Of a DNA stretch of 64,000 bases, positions 40,401-52,400 are shown in pieces. The notes below the pieces were generated by a model. That model had not been told where the DNA came from and made no database searches. It worked only from the letters and a program-made list of their open reading frames with translations. Each line of letters starts with the position of its first letter. Positions within the stretch are counted from its first letter, which is position 1. A program made the position numbers and the translations under genes. Location: the NCBI RefSeq assembly GCF_011386835.1, contig NC_088796.1:31327011-31391010 (forward strand), in the 5' to 3' direction. This stretch comes from Chrysemys picta bellii. Its lineage: Eukaryota > Chordata > Testudines > Emydidae.

Positions 40401-43400
40401 GCACCGCGGACTGTGCAATGTCCCAGAAGCGGCCATCAACAGGTCCAGCTCCTAGGTGGAAGCGCAAAAGTGGCGCCATGCGGCTCTCGCCCACAGGCAC
40501 CGCCTCCTCCCCCACATCTCCCATTGGCTGGCCTGGTGTTCGGAGCAGGGGCAGCACGTGGAGCCCCGTGACCTCCCTGTCTAGAAGCCGGACCCGCTGC
40601 TGGCCGCTTCCGGGACGCAGCGCGGTATCAGAACAGGTAGGAATTAGCCTGCCTTAGCTGGGCAGCACCGCCGACGGACTTTTAACATTCCGGTCGACAG
40701 TGCTAACCAGAGCCGCTAGGGTCCCTGGGTGCTGAGCAAGGTGACCTAATGCCTTACATGCCCTGACCCAGTACTGGGTCATGACCTGAACTTTGAAAAA
40801 CACTGGTACAGAGACTTTTCTAGTTACTTGAGAGAAGGGAAAACCAACTCCTCCTCCCTAGCCAGGCACCATCTCCTCCTACTACTCCCATTTCAGATTC
40901 CGCTGCCTGGAGGAGTCCTCTGTTTACTAGACAGAGAGGAGAAGGGACTAAATTACCTCAAGACAGGAAGAGGTGAAAGAATTGACTCTAACCCCTTACA
41001 TAATCCTTGGCTCCCATGTATGGGTCATGGTACTGTTCCTCATTCAATGTGACCTTTTTAATGTCTATATCTTTTGTAACATACCTGTTTTTATAGATAT
41101 TACACCTTAACATGGAAAACATTTTTCATCAGATATTAGTATTTGTGCTTGCTTCAGCAGCACATATACAGCCCAAGCTGATAATGGTTACCCAACAACA
41201 TATGTATTTGATTTAATTCCTTTAGTTGTGCCAGGCAAACTGTAAAGAAGACTCACGTATATTGAGTACTCCAGACATTTTTCGTTTCATTAATGGTGAC
41301 ATTGCTACTTTCAACTCTTTCATTATCCTTCTTCCACGTCACTTCAACAGTTGCTGAATCAGTGGATGCTCTAGTCAAGTTACACAAGAGTGCAATGTTA
41401 GCTGGATTATATAATATGACATTTTCCTCCACTGGAGCACTGGAAAACCCTATCAAAGAATAAAACAGATGAAATTATCTAAAAGAAACATACTACTTCC
41501 TTTTGGGGGGTTGGGATATCTTTCAATTATTGGGCCAAATTCTGGTTTCATTTACACTGGTGAAAATACAGAAAAGCTGCACTGGTGCTTTTGAAAATTC
41601 CACCCTCAGGTCCTTTTGGGCCTACAGTTTTAGATATTGACAGGTTTCAGAGTAACAGCCGTGTTAGTCTGTATCCGCAAAAAGAAGAACAGGAGTACTT
41701 GTGGCACCTTAGAGACTAACAAATTTAGTAGAGCATAAGCTTTCGTGGACTACAGCCCACTTCTTCGGATGCATATATATTCTATATGTTCCATTCTATA
41801 TGCATCCGAAGAAGTGGGCTGTAGTCCACGAAAGCTTATGCTCTAATAAATTTGTTAGTCTCTAAGGTGCCACAAGTACTCCTGTTCTTCTAGTTTTAGA
41901 TATTGATTCTGTGTCCATTGAAGTCAACAGCAAAACTCCCAAATTCAATGCTGCTGAATCAGGCCCTTAACACTACTGTTGTTTGATCTGGTTGTGTGTT
42001 GTTTAAGATATCTTTAGATCCATCTGCTGCTGCTGTTTTTGCTTTCCCAATGGCAAACTACCAATACTGCAAGCAGCAACGTGAGAACATTCCCATACCA
42101 ACAGGAAAAATGACACATTTTTGGCTTTTAACCAGTTTCTTTTGGGTGTAATGATTTGCATAACCAAAAAGGTTTTGATTGCAAATAGACATTTTTTACA
42201 GGCTGAAAAAGCATGTGAATAACAAGCCTTTTGATCCTGAAAGATATAAATAAATCTCTGACTCCATAACCCCAAGCCCTCTGTTGACATTTCATTTCAT
42301 CCTTAGACCTTCCTTCTTGGCCTGCTGCTATAACTGCTGTTGGCCTGACTGTATGTCTGATGGAATTCTGCTCTCTGGGAGCATACCCTGCATATAAGAG
42401 TTGCACTGCATTGCACAACCCAACTCCCTTCTGAGAAGAACAGCGGCTGAAAGGAAGCCATAAAGCATGCCCCACTAGCTCATCAGAGAAATTGGAATCT
42501 AAGAGACAAGTAAGATACAACACAGGAAGTGGAAAAGCATCATTCCAAGGGACACAAGGCCTCACCACAAAACACTTTTTTCTTTATATGCTTTTGACAT
42601 AGGCATTTGAGGCTTATAGATCAAGGGAGCTTAAAATTCCACAGGTGGAATGTTAATGCCCCAGATCAAGGAATATTAAAGTTTACGTATAAGGCCTGGG
42701 TCTTGTGTTTTCTTCTGTAGGAGAGTGGAGTCACAACCACAATCCATTTACTAAAAATAACTATCTATTTCTGGTGACATCTCTTAGATGCAAAAATATA
42801 ATAAGAGCATTATATCTGCCAGATTTGTGTATCAGTTTATAATCAAGAATCAAAGTGATTGCAAAATTTACACTAAAATCCATTTGAAGAATCAGATGAA
42901 TAATGAAGGCTAAAACAATATGGGTGACATTCAAGATTCATTATTTTTAAAATGCCGGACTTCAGATGAATGGGAAATTATACTTCTCTGGTGTTAGATG
43001 TAGGAATTTCTATAGTGCCAATCACCATAGCATCTGAGTAGCTAGAGGAAAATGTACTGAGAGATGTACAAAGATAGAGATAACTGTTAGGGAAATATTA
43101 AACTCTAGTGGCTTCACAAAGAGGTCTAGCACAAGGTCTATGCATCACTTCCATCACAGTTCAGCCTTCAAAATATTGCACTGGCCCAATGCACAGGCAT
43201 GAATTTCACCCAATGGAAGGTGAGGGTGCTCAACATCTCGTAGAATTGGACACTTAGAAACTGCTGTCTATTTTAATCTGCTCTAGTTGAAGATGGCTTG
43301 GGGCTTTTGTTTCTGCTACAAATTTGTTATAGCTTCCAGTTGGGTAACTGGAAGTTTCTGCCTTACATGATCCATCTGTGGCTCTCTTTTCATCCTCCCA

Positions 43401-46400
43401 GAGTGTCCACTCCTGTGAGATGCTGAGTGTCTCCTGCAAGGTGCTGTGTACCCTAAACTTATCTATAGGTGGATTCATTAGAACAGTGTATTTCCCACTC
43501 CTTAAAGTGATTTATGGTTCACTCATTTTGTCATTCCTAGCAAAGGAGACAAAATACTTATTACTCCAACTTGTGTTTTCAATAAAATGTTGAGTCTGAT
43601 TTTCTGCAGCTTAAACAGCTATTAGAATGGAATAACAATGAATAATGGGCCAAGCTTATTAATCTCCTCTCTCCTAGAAGGCGTGTAGTTTAAGATTTTG
43701 CCTACTCCGGTGTTACTAGTTAAACTGTGGATAAGAGAAATGCCTACCTCAAATACATTTTAGGCATAAAGATGAAGCAGTACAAGCAAATAATTTTGTA
43801 CTATCACAGCCATTTGATGTTACAGAATAACTGGAAAAATAATTGTAACATTAAACATGCTACAGGGTGAAGAATAAACACATTTACCATCTATGGATTT
43901 GCTATACTCCACTGATGTGAGATTAGATATATTCTCCTCAGTCTGCTGATTAAAATCTTGTGTGCTGAGATGTGAACCTATCAAAAAAGAAAAATTGAAG
44001 TGATTATCATACAGCTGTCATTATTCAGCAGAGTGTTATTGATATATTGTAACTGTTTATTTTAATAATCTTAACAGAAATGCAGGGAGCTTGTAGAAGA
44101 CTAATTTCCACTCAGCCTCTTTGCCGTGTACCATGTATTAATTGTCAGAGTACGAAATTAGTAGTGTCCTGAGATCATCATTATTATTATGCCATTTAAA
44201 AATGTTAAATTTCTGGCCGCTGGCTCTTTCTACAACACTGTAGCCATGATCATGACAAGTGGAAAGTGGAATATCTAGCTATGCTAGGACTTGATTCAGC
44301 AATGCAGTTAAGCATATGCTGAATTTAAAGTGTGTGAGTTATCCCATTCAGTGTATGGGACTACTCAAGTGCTTAAAGTTAGTCATATGCTTAAATACCT
44401 TGATGAAATGGGTCCTCTATGAATAGCTGGGATTACAGTGAAAATAAGAATCACCACAACAAGACATACAGCCCTGGAGTAAAATCCTGGCTCTACTGAA
44501 ATCAATGACAAAACTCACATTGATTTCAATGGAGTCAGGATTCCATCCCTGGTCCATAAAAATTCTTCCTATCATGAAGAGAATCTCCTGCCCTGCATAG
44601 TGAATCCTATTAAATAACATTGCTTTCATGTTTAAAAGACACTTCCTTCCTGCAGGAATAGAACGAATCTTAAAGGGCAAGGACTACAATGGAAACTGTG
44701 GGTGGGGGGAAATTCCAGATTTTCCACATAAGAAGTTAAAACTCCTGTGCTTTTAGACAGGAGAAAATGAGCTGTTCTGAGGCTGCCTTTTCAGAGCTCT
44801 AGATAGCCTTACTAATGGAGAAAATAAGCAGCTGTCATGCAAACAGTAACCACTGTAAAGCACAATTCTATTTCTTTCAAATTCAATACTGTTGTTTGCT
44901 CTCAGGTGTTGTCTGTATTTCAGGAATAAAGCAGGGAAGTAACTAAACCAAAAATTGCAGCTTTGAACAACAAATATATTTTGCACAACTAAAAAGACAT
45001 TTTCTGGTTAAAAAAGTCACAAACTGAAACTGTACAATATTAACAAGACCGACAAATGTGCGCATATTTATAGATCACTAATAAATAGGAGCCAATCCCA
45101 AGAGGTGTCAATGACTGTCAACAGAGCCATTAGAAATTTAGGCTGGGTGAATGGTCAGTGTGAAACCTCAGCAAAATCATAGCAATTCAGAAAAAAATGG
45201 CTTGAAATAAATGAGTTTTGCAAAACTTTGACCAAGAGGATTAGTACAATTTATTTTTTAAGGAAAAGTGTTAAGATGGGGGAATTAAAACACAGAGGTT
45301 GAGCAGCTTGCCTAAGAGGCACTGTGATGTAGCTGATTAGGCCTGGCCCAGGAAGTCAGAGATATGGGGTAAAATCCTAATTCCACAGAAGCCAAGGCAA
45401 AACTCCCACTAAAATCAGGGTTCCACCCATGAGTTCAAATTCTGATTCTTACAATGACTTGCTGTATGACCTTGGACAAGCTACTTAAACGTTCTGGGCC
45501 TCAGTTTCCCCTTCTGAAGAATAGAATTCATGAGAAGTACTTACTTCATAAGATTTAGTTGACATCATAGTGTCACAGCCATTTGAGAAAAGGGATAACT
45601 GGGGAAAAGAATTATAATCTTAAGCATACTGTAGTATAACAATTAAGATTTGTGTTTTTTACCAGGAGTAGATAAGTCATGTCCCTTTACGGTATAATCT
45701 GAAATGCTCTCTCGAGTTTGCTGATTGATATCTCGTGTTGTCATAGCTGTACCTATTGGGGAGAAAAAAGGGTTAAAACTATTTTATTTCCTTTCAGTTG
45801 AAATGATGGGACAGATATAACTGAATTAGAAATTGGTTCTTTTCATGAATTAAATAAAAATATGGACTGAATTTCTTTCAAACAGCTGTCTGGCTCAGTG
45901 TGCACAGCTATAGTTACCTTGCAGAAGAATTCCATTCAGTCAATTTCCTTTATCACATACATGTCAATTGTCAGGGTGTGATATTAGTGGTAAATCAGTA
46001 GTGTAAGTCTTCATTAAAATTGCTATGGGCCAGATTCTGACTGGCCTCACATTGTTACACAGTAGGCAGGGAAACCACAACGATCCTCCCTCCCACCAAT
46101 TAATAAGGGATAGAAAAATTCCAGTATGTGTACTTAGGATGGGGAAGGGGTTGCTCTGTCACTCTTCCCCTGGGAATGCCTGATACCCCAAGGTGATGGA
46201 GAAAGGTGAGGAGGAAGTAGGGTCACGTCTTCAGCTGCTCCCATACACTGGCTGACTGAATTTGACAGTTTTGCAGTAGGCTTGCTATCTCTGCGTGCCT
46301 GGGAGCTCTAGAAGGCATTCTACCTCCCCAAAGGGGTATTATGGCTCCACTAAATGACATAATCTCGCCTCAAGTTATTTAAAAATTATTACTACACGGG

Positions 46401-49400
46401 CAATAGCCAAAGACAAATTATAGCTACATTCATGACTAAAAAGCACAGAAAGAACAAAATTTGTTCATGTCTATAAGTAGCTGAGGCTTTGCTAAACAGC
46501 CAGGACTGCAGCAAAAACAGGATGTGAAAGACTGCTGCCCTTTGAGTAACTGTGAGCAGAGGTGTGTCTAGATGGAGTGACACTGTGTACTGCCTTCAAC
46601 AGAAGGCAAAGTCAGAATATTTGCCAGTTCCATAAAGTACTTTCCTCTTCCTACCAATAGCACTGTTGTCCAGTATAGATTGAGAAGGATCTCTTTGACC
46701 TCTTTCACAGGTGTCTGCAGCACAAAATCATATGACCTCTTTGAGCCACAATCCGGTTCAGACCAGACTTGTCTGATGCCATTTGTGCTAGTTCTTTGTC
46801 TTCACATTTCAACCAGCCTCAGTCATCAATGAACCAATTTGATCGGAGGGATGATGTTGAGGGACAATGCAGCTAGGGGCCTGTGTATTAATGGTGGTTG
46901 ACACCAGGTATTTAATTGTATCTTACAGATAATCAGTACATTTGTCCCATAGCCAAACAGCTTTCTCCAACGAAGCATCAGACTGTGGGTTTTGTGTTTG
47001 TTTTTTCCCTATTTGCTATATCCCTAGAGTTTTACAAATGCTTCAACACTCTTTACTAGAGTGTCGGGACCATGCTTGAGGAAGGTGGCTGATTAGCAAA
47101 GCTTGGGATTTGGCCTGCCTTTTCTTTCTTTCTTTTTTTAACAACTCAGGCTGAGTTAGGTCTATCTGCCTCTATCAAACAAAGACCCTGGCAGCACACG
47201 GTGGAAGCAAGTAGGGATAACAACATGAGCAGGGTTACCATTCGTCCGGATTCCCCCAGACATGTCCGGCTTTTTGAGCTAAAAATAGTGTCCGGGGGGA
47301 ATTTGTAAATGTCCGGACTTCCCCCCCATGCAGAGCGCGCGCGGCTAACAGGGCAGCCGGCCGGATGGTGCCACTTACATGGGGCTCCGACAGCCAGAGA
47401 GAGCCCCTCCTCTGCTTCCCCTGCAGCAGAGATCACTCCCTCCCTCCCTCTCTGCATTCGCAGATCGCCTCCGGCAGTCTGGAGCTCCTCCCCCGCTGCC
47501 CAGCGTGCCGGGACGAACAGCTCGGGCCGTTCCTGAGCAAGTTCACAGAGACGTTAAGCGAAGGCCAACAACAAGGGGGCCAGGGGCTCAGAGAAGGGGC
47601 AGGGAGGTTTTGGAGGGGGCAGTCAAGAGACGGGGGGGGGTCGGGAGTTCTGTGGGGGCTTTCTGGAGGGTGTGGATAAGGTTTTGGGCAGTCAGGGTAC
47701 AGGTAGGGGGTAGGGTCCTGGGGGGCAGTTAGGGTGGGGGGGTCTTAGGAGGGGGCACTTAGGGGACAAGAAACAGGGAGGCTTAGGTAGGGGGTGGGGT
47801 TCTGGAGGGCAGTTAGGAGCAGGGCTCCCAGGAGGGGGCAGTCAGGGGACAAGGAGCGGGGGGAGGGTTGGGGGTTCTGAGGGGGGCAGGAAGTGGGAGG
47901 GGGTGGGGCTAGGGCAGGATGGGGGCAGGGCTAGGGCGGGGCTCCTCCCGTCCCCTTTTTTGCTTGCTGAAATATGGTAACCCTAAACATGAGGGCATCA
48001 CTGCACATTGCAGGAACTAATAAAGGAGGCATCAGGTAAATGAGGTTAAGTGTTGTTGTGGCACTTGGAAGCCCAGAACTGCTGCAGGTGACTGCTCTGA
48101 TCAACACAAGGATTGCCTGGAATTGTGTCTGGCAGCAGGGTTCTAATCCTCATGGAAGGACAGCATGTACATGCTGCTGTATAGACATCAATGCACTTAA
48201 AGACACAGTAGGTTTTGAAATCTTACAGAAGACTTAGTAGAAAAGGACTCTTTCTGGACTTTTTATCTTCTCATGTTTTCATAATAAAATTATCACAAGG
48301 TCATGCCATATCAACCTGAAGAAAAATATGTGGGGGTGAGACAGAAGACACCAAGAAACTACATGAGTTTCATATTGCACAGACTGACTCAAACAACCCT
48401 ATCACAGTGGAGAGGTTTGTGAAAACAGTTCTCATCTTACATGCCTCTGCTCAATTTTTATCAGTTTCCCCCCCTCCCCATCTATATTCATTAGTAGATG
48501 GGATTATATAGTATTTTTAATTAATAAACCATAAATAGCAACAATAAAATGTTCATTTATATAGGCCATGTCTTTTTGGCTGTAGTACAGGGCACTCCAA
48601 AATAAGATACAAAGTGCCTTGTGTCAGAGAAGCCACTGACCCAAGCCTTCCTTCCACTACTTATCTATCCAGCCCTGACACTCTTAATTCAAGAGAGAGA
48701 CCTTTGTGAACAAGCTGATCTTTCCTCTGAATAGATTGGCAGGCCCTGGAGTTGCTGAGAACCATGTTAATTACCCGCAGGGTACAGACCATAGCCTTTG
48801 GGTCCTATTTCATGCTCCATTGTTTAAGTGCTGAATTTTAAAATACCATGATCTCCAGATAAATAAATAAAATCTTCAACAGCTGCCAAAAGTAGCCTGT
48901 CATTGATATTCTCATGGTTAGTTTACATGGAGCTTTTCCAACAATAGCTTTCAGAAAGTGCATCTTTTATAAAACAAAGACTTTTTAGACTAGGGCTCTC
49001 GATTAATCGCAGTTAACTCACGCAATTAACTCAAAACAATTAATCACGATTAATCACAGTTTTAATCGCACAGTTACCAATTGAAATGTATTAAATATTT
49101 TGGATGTTTTTCTATATTTTCATAGATATTGTATTCTGTATTGTAATTGAAATGAGTGTGTATTTTTTATTACAAATATTTGCACTGTAAAAATGACAAA
49201 ATAAATAGTATTTTTCAATTCACCTCATACAAGTACTGTAGTGCAATCTCTTGTCGTGAAAGTGCAACTTATAAATGTAGATTTTTTTGTTAAATAACTG
49301 CACTCAAAAACTGAACAATGTAAAACTTCAGAGCCTACAAGTCCACTCAGTCCTACTTCTTGTTCAGCCAATTGCTAAGACAAACAAGTTTGTTTACATT

Positions 49401-52400
49401 TACAAGAGATAATGCTGCCCTATTCTTATATACAATGTCACCAGAAAGTGATAACAGGCATTTGCATGGCACTTTTGTAGCTGGCATTGTAAGGTATTTA
49501 CATCCCAGATATCCTAAACAGTCGCATGCCCCTTCATGCTTTGGCCACCATTCCAGAGGACATGCTTCCATGCTGATGACTCTCCTTAAAAAAATTATGT
49601 GTTAATTCAATTTGTGACTGAATTATTTGGGGAGAATTGTATGTCCCCTGCTTTGTTTTACCCGTATTCTGCCATATATTTCATGTTATAGCAGTCTCAG
49701 ATGATGACCCAGCACATGTTGTTCATTTTAAGAACACTTTCACTGCAGATTTCACAAAACACAAAGAAGGCACCAATGTGAGATTTCTAAAGATAGCTAC
49801 AACACTCGACCCAAGGTTTAAGAATCTGAAGTGCATTCCAAAATCTGAGAGGGACGAGGTGTGGAGCATGCTTTCAGACGTCTTAAAAGAATAACACTCC
49901 AATGCGGAAGCTACAGAACCCGAACCACTAAAAAAAAAAAAAATCAACCTTCTGCTGATGGCATCTGACTCAGATAATGAAAATGAACATGCATCGGTCT
50001 GCACTGCTTTGGATTGTTATCGAGCAAAACCCGTCATCAGAATGGAAGCATGTCCTCTGGAATGGTGGTTGAAGCATGAAGGGACATATGAATCTTTAGC
50101 GCATCTGGCACATGTAGATCTTGTGATGCCAGCTACAACCGTGCCATGTGAACACCTGTTCTCACTTTCAGGTGACATTGTAAACAAGAAACGGGCAGCA
50201 TTATCTTCTGAAAATGTAAACAAACTTGTTTGTCTGAGTGATTGGCTGAACAAGAATTAGGACTGAGTGTACTTGCAGGGTCTAAAATTTTACTTTGTTT
50301 TATTTTGGAATGCAGGTTTTTTGGTACATAATTCGACATTTGTAAGTTCAACTTTTATTATAAAGAGATTGCACTACAGTACTTGTATTAAGTGACTTGA
50401 ATAATACTATTTGTTTTTTTTACAATGCAAATACTTGTAATCAAAAATAAATATAAAGTGAGCACAGTACACTCTGTATTTATATGAAAATGTAGAAAAC
50501 ATCCAAAAATATTTAAATGGTATTCTATTATTGTTTAACAGTGTGATTAATCGCGCGATTAATCTTTTTAAACACACAATTAATCGCAATTAATTTTTTA
50601 AATCACTTGACAGCCTTACATTAGACTGCTGATTCTTAGACCTTTTGCAGTACTTGACATTTTCAAAGTACTGTACCCCCATTAACTAATGAATCCTCCC
50701 AATAAATCTGTGAAATAGGAAATTTAAACTCTTAGATTAGCCCCGGGATTTTAGTATCCAATATACCTATGTGTAACCCCACACCCAAGAAAAAGGGAGC
50801 TTGTCACAGTCTATTTAGTAGCCATGGAAGATGCCTTAACTTGCAGTCAAATTATGTCTCCTCAAAGATCCCAGTGCAAGAACTACTTTGCACTTTCTAC
50901 TGGTACACACTGAGGGCTTGTATACACTGCAAGTTTTGTTGCCAAAAACTGCCTTTTGGTGACAAAACAGCAAGAGTGTACACACTACAATGGCAGGTTT
51001 CAGAGTAGCAGCCGTGTTAGTCTGTATCCGCAAAAAGAAGAACAGGAGTACTTGTGGCACCTTAGAGACTAACAAATTTATTAGAGCATAAGCTTTCGTG
51101 GACTACAGCCCACTTCTTCAGATGCATATAGAATGGAACATATATCGAGGAGATATATATACACACATACAGAGAGCATGAACAGGTGGGAGTTGTCTTA
51201 CCAACTCTGAGAGGCCAATTAATTAAGAGAAAAAAAACTTTTGAAGTGATAATCAAGCTAGCCCAGTACAGACAGTTTGATAAGAAGTGTGAGAATACTC
51301 CCCTTGTAAGTATTCTACACTTCTTATCAAACTGTCTGTACTGGGCTAGCTTGATTATCACTTCAAAAGTTTTTTTTCTCTTAATTAATTGGCCTCTCAG
51401 AGTTGGTAAGACAACTCCCACCTGTTCATGCTCTCTGTATGTGTGTATATATATCTCCTCGATATATGTTCCATTCTATATGCATCCGAAGAAGTGGGCT
51501 GTAGTCCACGAAAGCTTATGCTCTAATAAATTTGTTAGTCTTTAAGGTGCCACAAGTACTCCTGTTCTTCTTTTTACACTACAATGGGACTTTTGTCACG
51601 AAAAACGCCCAGTTTTGGAGACAAAAACTTCCACTCCTAGGAGAGATTTTTGTCTTTTCCCCTCCCTTTATTGTCGACAAAGAGCCAGTGTAGACACTGC
51701 TGATTGTTTTGTTGACAGAAGAACTGGCTTCCGCCAGTATCCCACAATGCCTGCCCTGATTGTTCTCCTCAGTGTTTTGATCTCTGCTGCCCTGCAGGCA
51801 TGTGGCCCTTCCCTTTCAAAGCTCGGGGAAGTATCTGTGTGCTGCTCCCTTTGGGGAACAAACAAAGAGCAAATCATTGGAATGCTGCTGTTCTGTGCTG
51901 CACTAGGAACACAGCGGCAGGCAGACTGCTGCTGCGGGGGGAGGGGGACAGACTGCTGTGCTGCTTTGCCATTCTTCAGCACGGAGAGCTCACAGAGCTG
52001 CTCATGATGCTGCTCTCGGCAGCTGAGGTGGCTGTGGGAGAACTGGGGGAGAATCCCAAGATGTGCAGCAATCAGGTCTTCCTTCCCACAACACTGCACT
52101 GTGGGATACATACCCACGGTGCATTGCTCACCCTGTGGATGATGGTGTCCCCAGTGTGGACGTGATCTGTCGACAGAGGGAGTAAGTATGAACACCCTTT
52201 GGTGATTTTTATTTTGTCGACTTTTGGGTGTCGACATAAGTTTTGTCAACAAAACTTGGTAGTGTAGACAAGCTACTTGACTCAAAGTTTTTAAGAAGGA
52301 ACAAGAAAAATCTCCAGTCATTGCACAAGCACAGAAGGAAGGGCGGGTGAGAAAAAAAAGTCTAGTGCAAAGCAGCAAGAACGTCTTCCAATTGATGCTC

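Larger units (their letters stand above)
41641..41891. mobile_element. Penelope-derived fold-back insertion, 251 bp
   Basis: Two inverted copies of a sequence that includes AACAGGAGTACTTGTGGCAC, TTAGAGACTAAC and a hammerhead-like block, joined near 41773-41800, with an extra CAGGTTTCAGAGTAACAGCC end on the left. Exact 15-bp target duplications AGTTTTAGATATTGA at 41626-41640 and 41892-41906 prove insertion. Lies in EMB intron 3 about 190 bp upstream of exon 4. Confidence 0.9.
48991..50618. mobile_element. hAT fold-back element with transposase remnants
   Basis: Ends TAGGGCTCTC and GACAGCCTTA (inverted), duplications TTTTAGAC (48983-48990) and CATTAGAC (50619-50626), 6 of 8. Both arms, about 600 bp each, are inverted copies of the same 3' end of a hAT element: subterminal ATTAATCGC repeats followed by the transposase C-terminus. 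Arms differ by many substitutions, so the structure is old. Confidence 0.88.
50994..51575. mobile_element. Penelope-derived fold-back insertion, 582 bp
   Basis: Inverted repeat arms of about 270 bp (about 51027-51296 and 51302-51574), nearly identical, so that both strands encode the same 119-residue chance frame. 12-bp duplications ACACTACAATGG at 50982-50993 and 51576-51587. The left end carries an extra CAGGTTTCAGAGTAGCAGCC segment, as in the 41641 copy. Nested in the DNA element 50914-52274 and hence younger than it. Confidence 0.92.
50914..52274. mobile_element. Non-autonomous DNA element (TTGTCGACA-type) split by an insertion
   Basis: Left end GGGCTTGTATACACTGCAAG, right end AAAACTTGGTAGTGTAGACA, with TTTTGTCGACA/TGTCGACATAAG blocks. 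Interior 51690-52160 is unique and gives long chance frames (for example 51668-52378 minus). It is interrupted at 50994-51575. Confidence 0.75.

Noticed and set aside
46340..50650. A third copy of the duplicated EMB exon upstream of exon 2
   Set aside because: Searched by eye for the AATCAGCA(A/G)ACT signature on the minus strand; only a short chance resemblance near 50627, without splice sites.
51062..51545. Identical 119-residue frames on opposite strands
   Set aside because: Simply the two arms of a near-perfect inverted repeat.
51668..52378. 236-residue minus-strand open frame
   Set aside because: Falls inside the DNA element ending near 52274 and overlaps frames on the opposite strand; no recognised domain, no splice or Kozak support.
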